Shown piece after piece: positions 32,185-34,858 of a DNA stretch of 34,858 nucleotides. The stretch comes from Moraxella equi (GTDB lineage: Bacteria; Pseudomonadota; Gammaproteobacteria; Pseudomonadales; Moraxellaceae), in contig NZ_MXAP01000045.1 of the NCBI RefSeq assembly GCF_002027555.1, positions 1 to 34,858 of the forward strand. Direction: 5' to 3'. Numbering within the stretch: position 1 is the first letter of the stretch; the number at the start of each line of letters is the position of its first letter. The position numbers were made by a program, and so were the translations under genes. The notes beneath the pieces are model-generated. The model saw nothing but the letters and a program-made list of their open reading frames with translations, had not been told where the DNA came from and searched no databases.

Positions 32185-33072
32185 TCAACCCACATTCGGC
32201 AATTTCATCATCTTGGTCAGCAGTCGATAAACGGTAGCCACAAGCTCATGGCGGTGTACCACCATATCCACCGTACCTTTATCCAGCAAAAATTCGGCAC
32301 GTTGGAACGGCTCTTCAAGCACTTCGCGCACGGTCTGCTCAATCACTCGCTTACCTGCAAAGCCAATCATCGCACGTGGCTCGGCAATATGCACATCACC
32401 CAGCATGGCAAGACTTGCCGTAACCCCGCCATAGACAGGGTTGGTCAGCACCACGATATAAGGCACGCCCGCCAAACGCAAGCGTTCGATGACCGCAGAC
32501 GTGCGAGCCATTTGCATGAGTGATAGCAAGCCTTCTTGCATTCTTGCCCCACCGCTAGACGCAAAGCAAACAAGCGGTTTACGCTCGGCAAGGGCTTTTT
32601 CGCCCGCCATGACAAACCTATCGCCCACCACCGAACCCATAGAACCGCCCATAAATTTAAAATCAAACGCACAAGCAATCAGCTCCAAATTCTTGATTTT
32701 GCCATTCATGACAATCAAGGCTTCGCTCTCGCCTGTGGTCTTTTGGGCTTCGCTCATACGCAAAGGATAAGGCTTAGAGTCTGTGAATTTTAAGGGGTCG
32801 CCCGCTTGGTAGTTTTGCCCAAGCTCGCCTGTAATGCTGTCAAAAAACCACTCTAACCGCTTGCGAGCCGACATTGTTAAATGGTGGTCGCAGTCGGGGC
32901 AGACGTATTGATTAAAAATCAAGCTGGTGTTGGTCGTCAGCGTGTGGCAATTTGGGCATTCGGTGGACGGCTCGGTCTCCACCGCAGACGGCTGAACGAT
33001 ACGGTCTTGCTTGATAGACGGTACAGGGCGGTTTAGCCATGTGGTTGGCGTTTGGGCTTGGGTGTCAGTCAT
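32185..33072 (-). CDS. accD: Acetyl-CoA carboxylase carboxyltransferase subunit beta
   Basis: 295 residues from the ATG at 33072, with AGGAAT just upstream; a start at 33090 would add six residues. AccD and AccA transfer the carboxyl group from biotin to acetyl-CoA, the first step of fatty acid synthesis. The zinc finger uses Cys39, Cys42, Cys58 and Cys61 (CPNC...CPDC). Carboxyltransferase motifs include FMGGSMGSVVGDRF, FASSGGARMQEGLLSLMQMA, NPVYGGVTASLAMLGD and IGFAGKRVIEQT. It follows trpA on the same strand, a common gammaproteobacterial order. Confidence 0.96.
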   Translation of the reverse strand: MTDTQAQTPTTWLNRPVPSIKQDRIVQPSAVETEPSTECPNCHTLTTNTSLIFNQYVCPDCDHHLTMSARKRLEWFFDSITGELGQNYQAGDPLKFTDSKPYPLRMSEAQKTTGESEALIVMNGKIKNLELIACAFDFKFMGGSMGSVVGDRFVMAGEKALAERKPLVCFASSGGARMQEGLLSLMQMARTSAVIERLRLAGVPYIVVLTNPVYGGVTASLAMLGDVHIAEPRAMIGFAGKRVIEQTVREVLEEPFQRAEFLLDKGTVDMVVHRHELVATVYRLLTKMMKLPNVG

Positions 33073-33141
33073 GGTATTCCTAATTAACATTCAAATAGGC
33101 ATAGTTTACAGTTGTTTTGATGATTTGGCAAATGGTTTTTG

Positions 33142-33960
33142 TTAAAGGCTATCAATGGCTTGGCGTAACTCGTCCATTTTTGAAAGCACCTTATCAATGG
33201 CAAGCTCCAACTTGTCCTTGTCATCGCCCACATCGGCAAAATGACGCACCAATTCACTACCGACAATCACACCGTCTGCAAATGTCGCCACCGCTTTGGC
33301 ACTCTCGCCGTCTCGTATGCCAAAGCCCACACAAATCGGCAACTCGGTATCCGCCTTAATGGCTTGTACCTGTCTTGCCACTTCGTCAGTATTCAAAGCC
33401 CTTGAGCCTGTAACGCCCTTGACCGACACATAATAAATAAAGCCTGAGCCGCGTTTTAGCACCGCTTGACGGCGGTCTTTTTCGGTCGTAGGGGCAAGTA
33501 GGAAAATTTGGTTAATCGCTTTTTGGGCAAGTTGCTCGGACAAATCATCGCTCGTTTCATTGGGTGGTAAATCCACCAGTAGCAAGCCATCCACGCCATT
33601 TTGCTCGCACAGATTGAGAAAATTATCATAACCGATAATCTCCACAGGGTTGAGATAACCCATTAACAGCACAGGCGTGCTTTGGTTGGTTTTACGAAAT
33701 TCGCCCACCATTTGTACCGCTTGCGTGGTACTCGTCCCACCTGCCAACGCTCGCTCGCCAGCCAGACTAATCACCGCCCCGTCCGCCATTGGGTCGCTAA
33801 ATGGCAAACCAATTTCAATAATGTCCGCCCCGTGAAGGGCAAGCTCGTGCATCAAATCCACCGTAACGGACGGATTTGGGTCGCCTGCCATAATATAGGG
33901 GATTAGGGCTTTTTTGTTTTGCTGTTTTAGGATAGCAAAAGTTTGTGAAATTCGGGTCAT
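33142..33960 (-). CDS. trpA: Tryptophan synthase alpha subunit
   Basis: 272 residues. TrpA splits indole-3-glycerol phosphate and passes indole to TrpB. The catalytic Glu49 and Asp60 lie in DIIEIGLPFSDPMADG. LLVDLPPNE, GSGFIYYVSVKGVTG and CVGFGIRDGESA (phosphate loop) follow in order. The ATG overlaps the stop of an AT-rich membrane-protein gene as ATGA, so translation may be coupled. trpB would be the usual upstream partner and is absent at this junction. Confidence 0.96.
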   Translation of the reverse strand: MTRISQTFAILKQQNKKALIPYIMAGDPNPSVTVDLMHELALHGADIIEIGLPFSDPMADGAVISLAGERALAGGTSTTQAVQMVGEFRKTNQSTPVLLMGYLNPVEIIGYDNFLNLCEQNGVDGLLLVDLPPNETSDDLSEQLAQKAINQIFLLAPTTEKDRRQAVLKRGSGFIYYVSVKGVTGSRALNTDEVARQVQAIKADTELPICVGFGIRDGESAKAVATFADGVIVGSELVRHFADVGDDKDKLELAIDKVLSKMDELRQAIDSL

Positions 33961-34858
33961 TTTGGTTCTCGCTTATCTATTACAAAAACATTATCATCAA
34001 GTTTCTTAATGATAACTCTATCACAAATTGAAGTTGTTTTGTGCTTTATATTAACAACTATATTTCTATCAACATTTTGCAAATCAATATTAACATTTTC
34101 TATTTTTCTATATTTATCTCCAAAAGAGCTAATCTGTAATGGCATATTGCATTCTTGAAATTGATGATAATATGGTTCTTTAATATGAATATCTACATTG
34201 TAATTTCTAACATCAGCAAAATTCATAATATGAACAACTAAGTTTAACTTTGGGAAAATAAAAAATAATAGTATTATTGGTATGATAAAACAGTACATAG
34301 AAAAAAGCTTTTTATCGTATTTAATTTTATCATAAACATCACTCTCCAAACTATTCTTAACTATCTGCAATTTTAAATGTTTATAAAGAACTCTAAGGGA
34401 AATAATAATACCATTAACAGCAAAAAAGTCTGAAAAACTAAATATTTCCAAATACAAATAAAGAAATATAAAAGAAAATGATGCAATAATTGAATTAAAA
34501 ACCACATCAACTTTTGATATTTTATATCTATTCAAAATTGATAAAATTAATTTATCTTTTAGAATGTTTGGAGTGATTTTTACTGCAATGGAATTGGTAA
34601 GTAAAATGGATATTAAGTGTAAAATTAATCCGCTTGATAACCAAAAACATAAAAATACAAATAAAGAAAAAGCTCCAAAAATTAATGAAAATACAGTTAA
34701 AGAGAAAACATCTGATAAGCTAAAATTTATAGGAATATAGTTAATATCAATAGAATACTTTAATAGTATCAATCCACCAATTAAGGTTGAACATACGGTT
34801 AAGAATGAAATAACTTTTTTAAAATTATTCTCAACAATATCAATAATATCAATAATAT
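33957..34858 (-). CDS. AT-rich multi-pass membrane protein, 5' partial
   Basis: The frame is open from the stop at 33959-33957 to the right edge. The apparent TTG start at 34772 is not a boundary, since the frame continues upstream as ENNFKKVISFLTVCSTLIGG. At least 300 residues are visible, with about five hydrophobic segments (for example SLIFGAFSLFVFLCFWLSS, IIPIILLFFIFPKL). A C-terminal soluble part with many Asn/Asp/Lys (NVNIDLQNVDRNIVVNIKHK) follows. I do not recognise the family. Its base and codon use are clearly richer in A/T than those of trpA and accD, suggesting transfer from elsewhere. It overlaps the trpA start by 4 nt. Confidence 0.75.
   Translation of the reverse strand, partial: IIDIIDIVENNFKKVISFLTVCSTLIGGLILLKYSIDINYIPINFSLSDVFSLTVFSLIFGAFSLFVFLCFWLSSGLILHLISILLTNSIAVKITPNILKDKLILSILNRYKISKVDVVFNSIIASFSFIFLYLYLEIFSFSDFFAVNGIIISLRVLYKHLKLQIVKNSLESDVYDKIKYDKKLFSMYCFIIPIILLFFIFPKLNLVVHIMNFADVRNYNVDIHIKEPYYHQFQECNMPLQISSFGDKYRKIENVNIDLQNVDRNIVVNIKHKTTSICDRVIIKKLDDNVFVIDKREPK

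Overview
The window looks like chromosomal DNA from a Moraxella species, probably of the M. bovoculi / M. ovis / M. lacunata group. The Cas12a here is nearly identical, over long stretches, to the M. bovoculi Cas12a proteins as I remember them. The housekeeping genes (cysM, cmoA/cmoB, ruvC, trpA, accD, folC, a ubiM-like hydroxylase) fit a gammaproteobacterium of the Moraxellaceae. No rRNA or tRNA gene was seen.

Layout. Positions 1-2.7 kb hold a frameshifted small membrane-protein remnant, a frameshifted kptA, a PolB-like 3'-5' exonuclease and cysM. 2.8-6.7 kb holds a BarA/GacS-type hybrid histidine kinase overlapping a crotonase gene. 6.7-12.85 kb is a type V-A CRISPR-Cas locus on the minus strand: cas12a, terminator, cas4, cas1, cas2, leader, repeat. 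12.85-15.8 kb holds apbE, a MITE, a hypothetical gene and a UbiM-like hydroxylase. 15.9-18.7 kb holds a DUF2788-like protein, cmoB, cmoA and msrA. 19-23.6 kb holds a lytic transglycosylase, a YeeZ-like epimerase, a FimT/GspH pseudopilin, FxsA and ruvC. 23.7-26.7 kb holds two transporters (NCS2 uracil permease and AGCS amino acid symporter). 27-31.8 kb holds a thioredoxin-like protein, an FAD-linked hydroxyacid dehydrogenase, a LysM-SPOR protein and folC. 31.8-34.86 kb holds a small acidic ORF, accD, trpA and an AT-rich membrane protein that runs off the right edge.

The most interesting structure is the CRISPR locus. Cas12a, Cas4 and Cas1 look intact. cas2 has an in-frame stop at codon 23, and the array is reduced to one repeat (6775-6810). 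A second, isolated repeat with a diverged middle lies on the opposite strand upstream of cas12a (12803-12838), directly behind an extended -10 promoter. The first 10 nt after this repeat (12839-12848) match exactly 10 nt of the cas12a promoter (12743-12752). That target lies next to a TTTA PAM and a few bases from the cas12a -35 box. This is the architecture expected of a Cas-regulating RNA (CreR) 'mini-CRISPR' that guides Cas12a to repress its own promoter without cleaving it. Here the RNA also forms the 5' leader of apbE. The locus may therefore be a Cas12a-CreR regulatory circuit that has lost, or is losing, its immune memory.

Other notable features are a TA-flanked MITE family with a compensated internal hairpin, two related palindromic mini-elements, and several one-base homopolymer frameshifts near the left end and near 32.1 kb. 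The frameshifts are either real gene decay or sequencing error.
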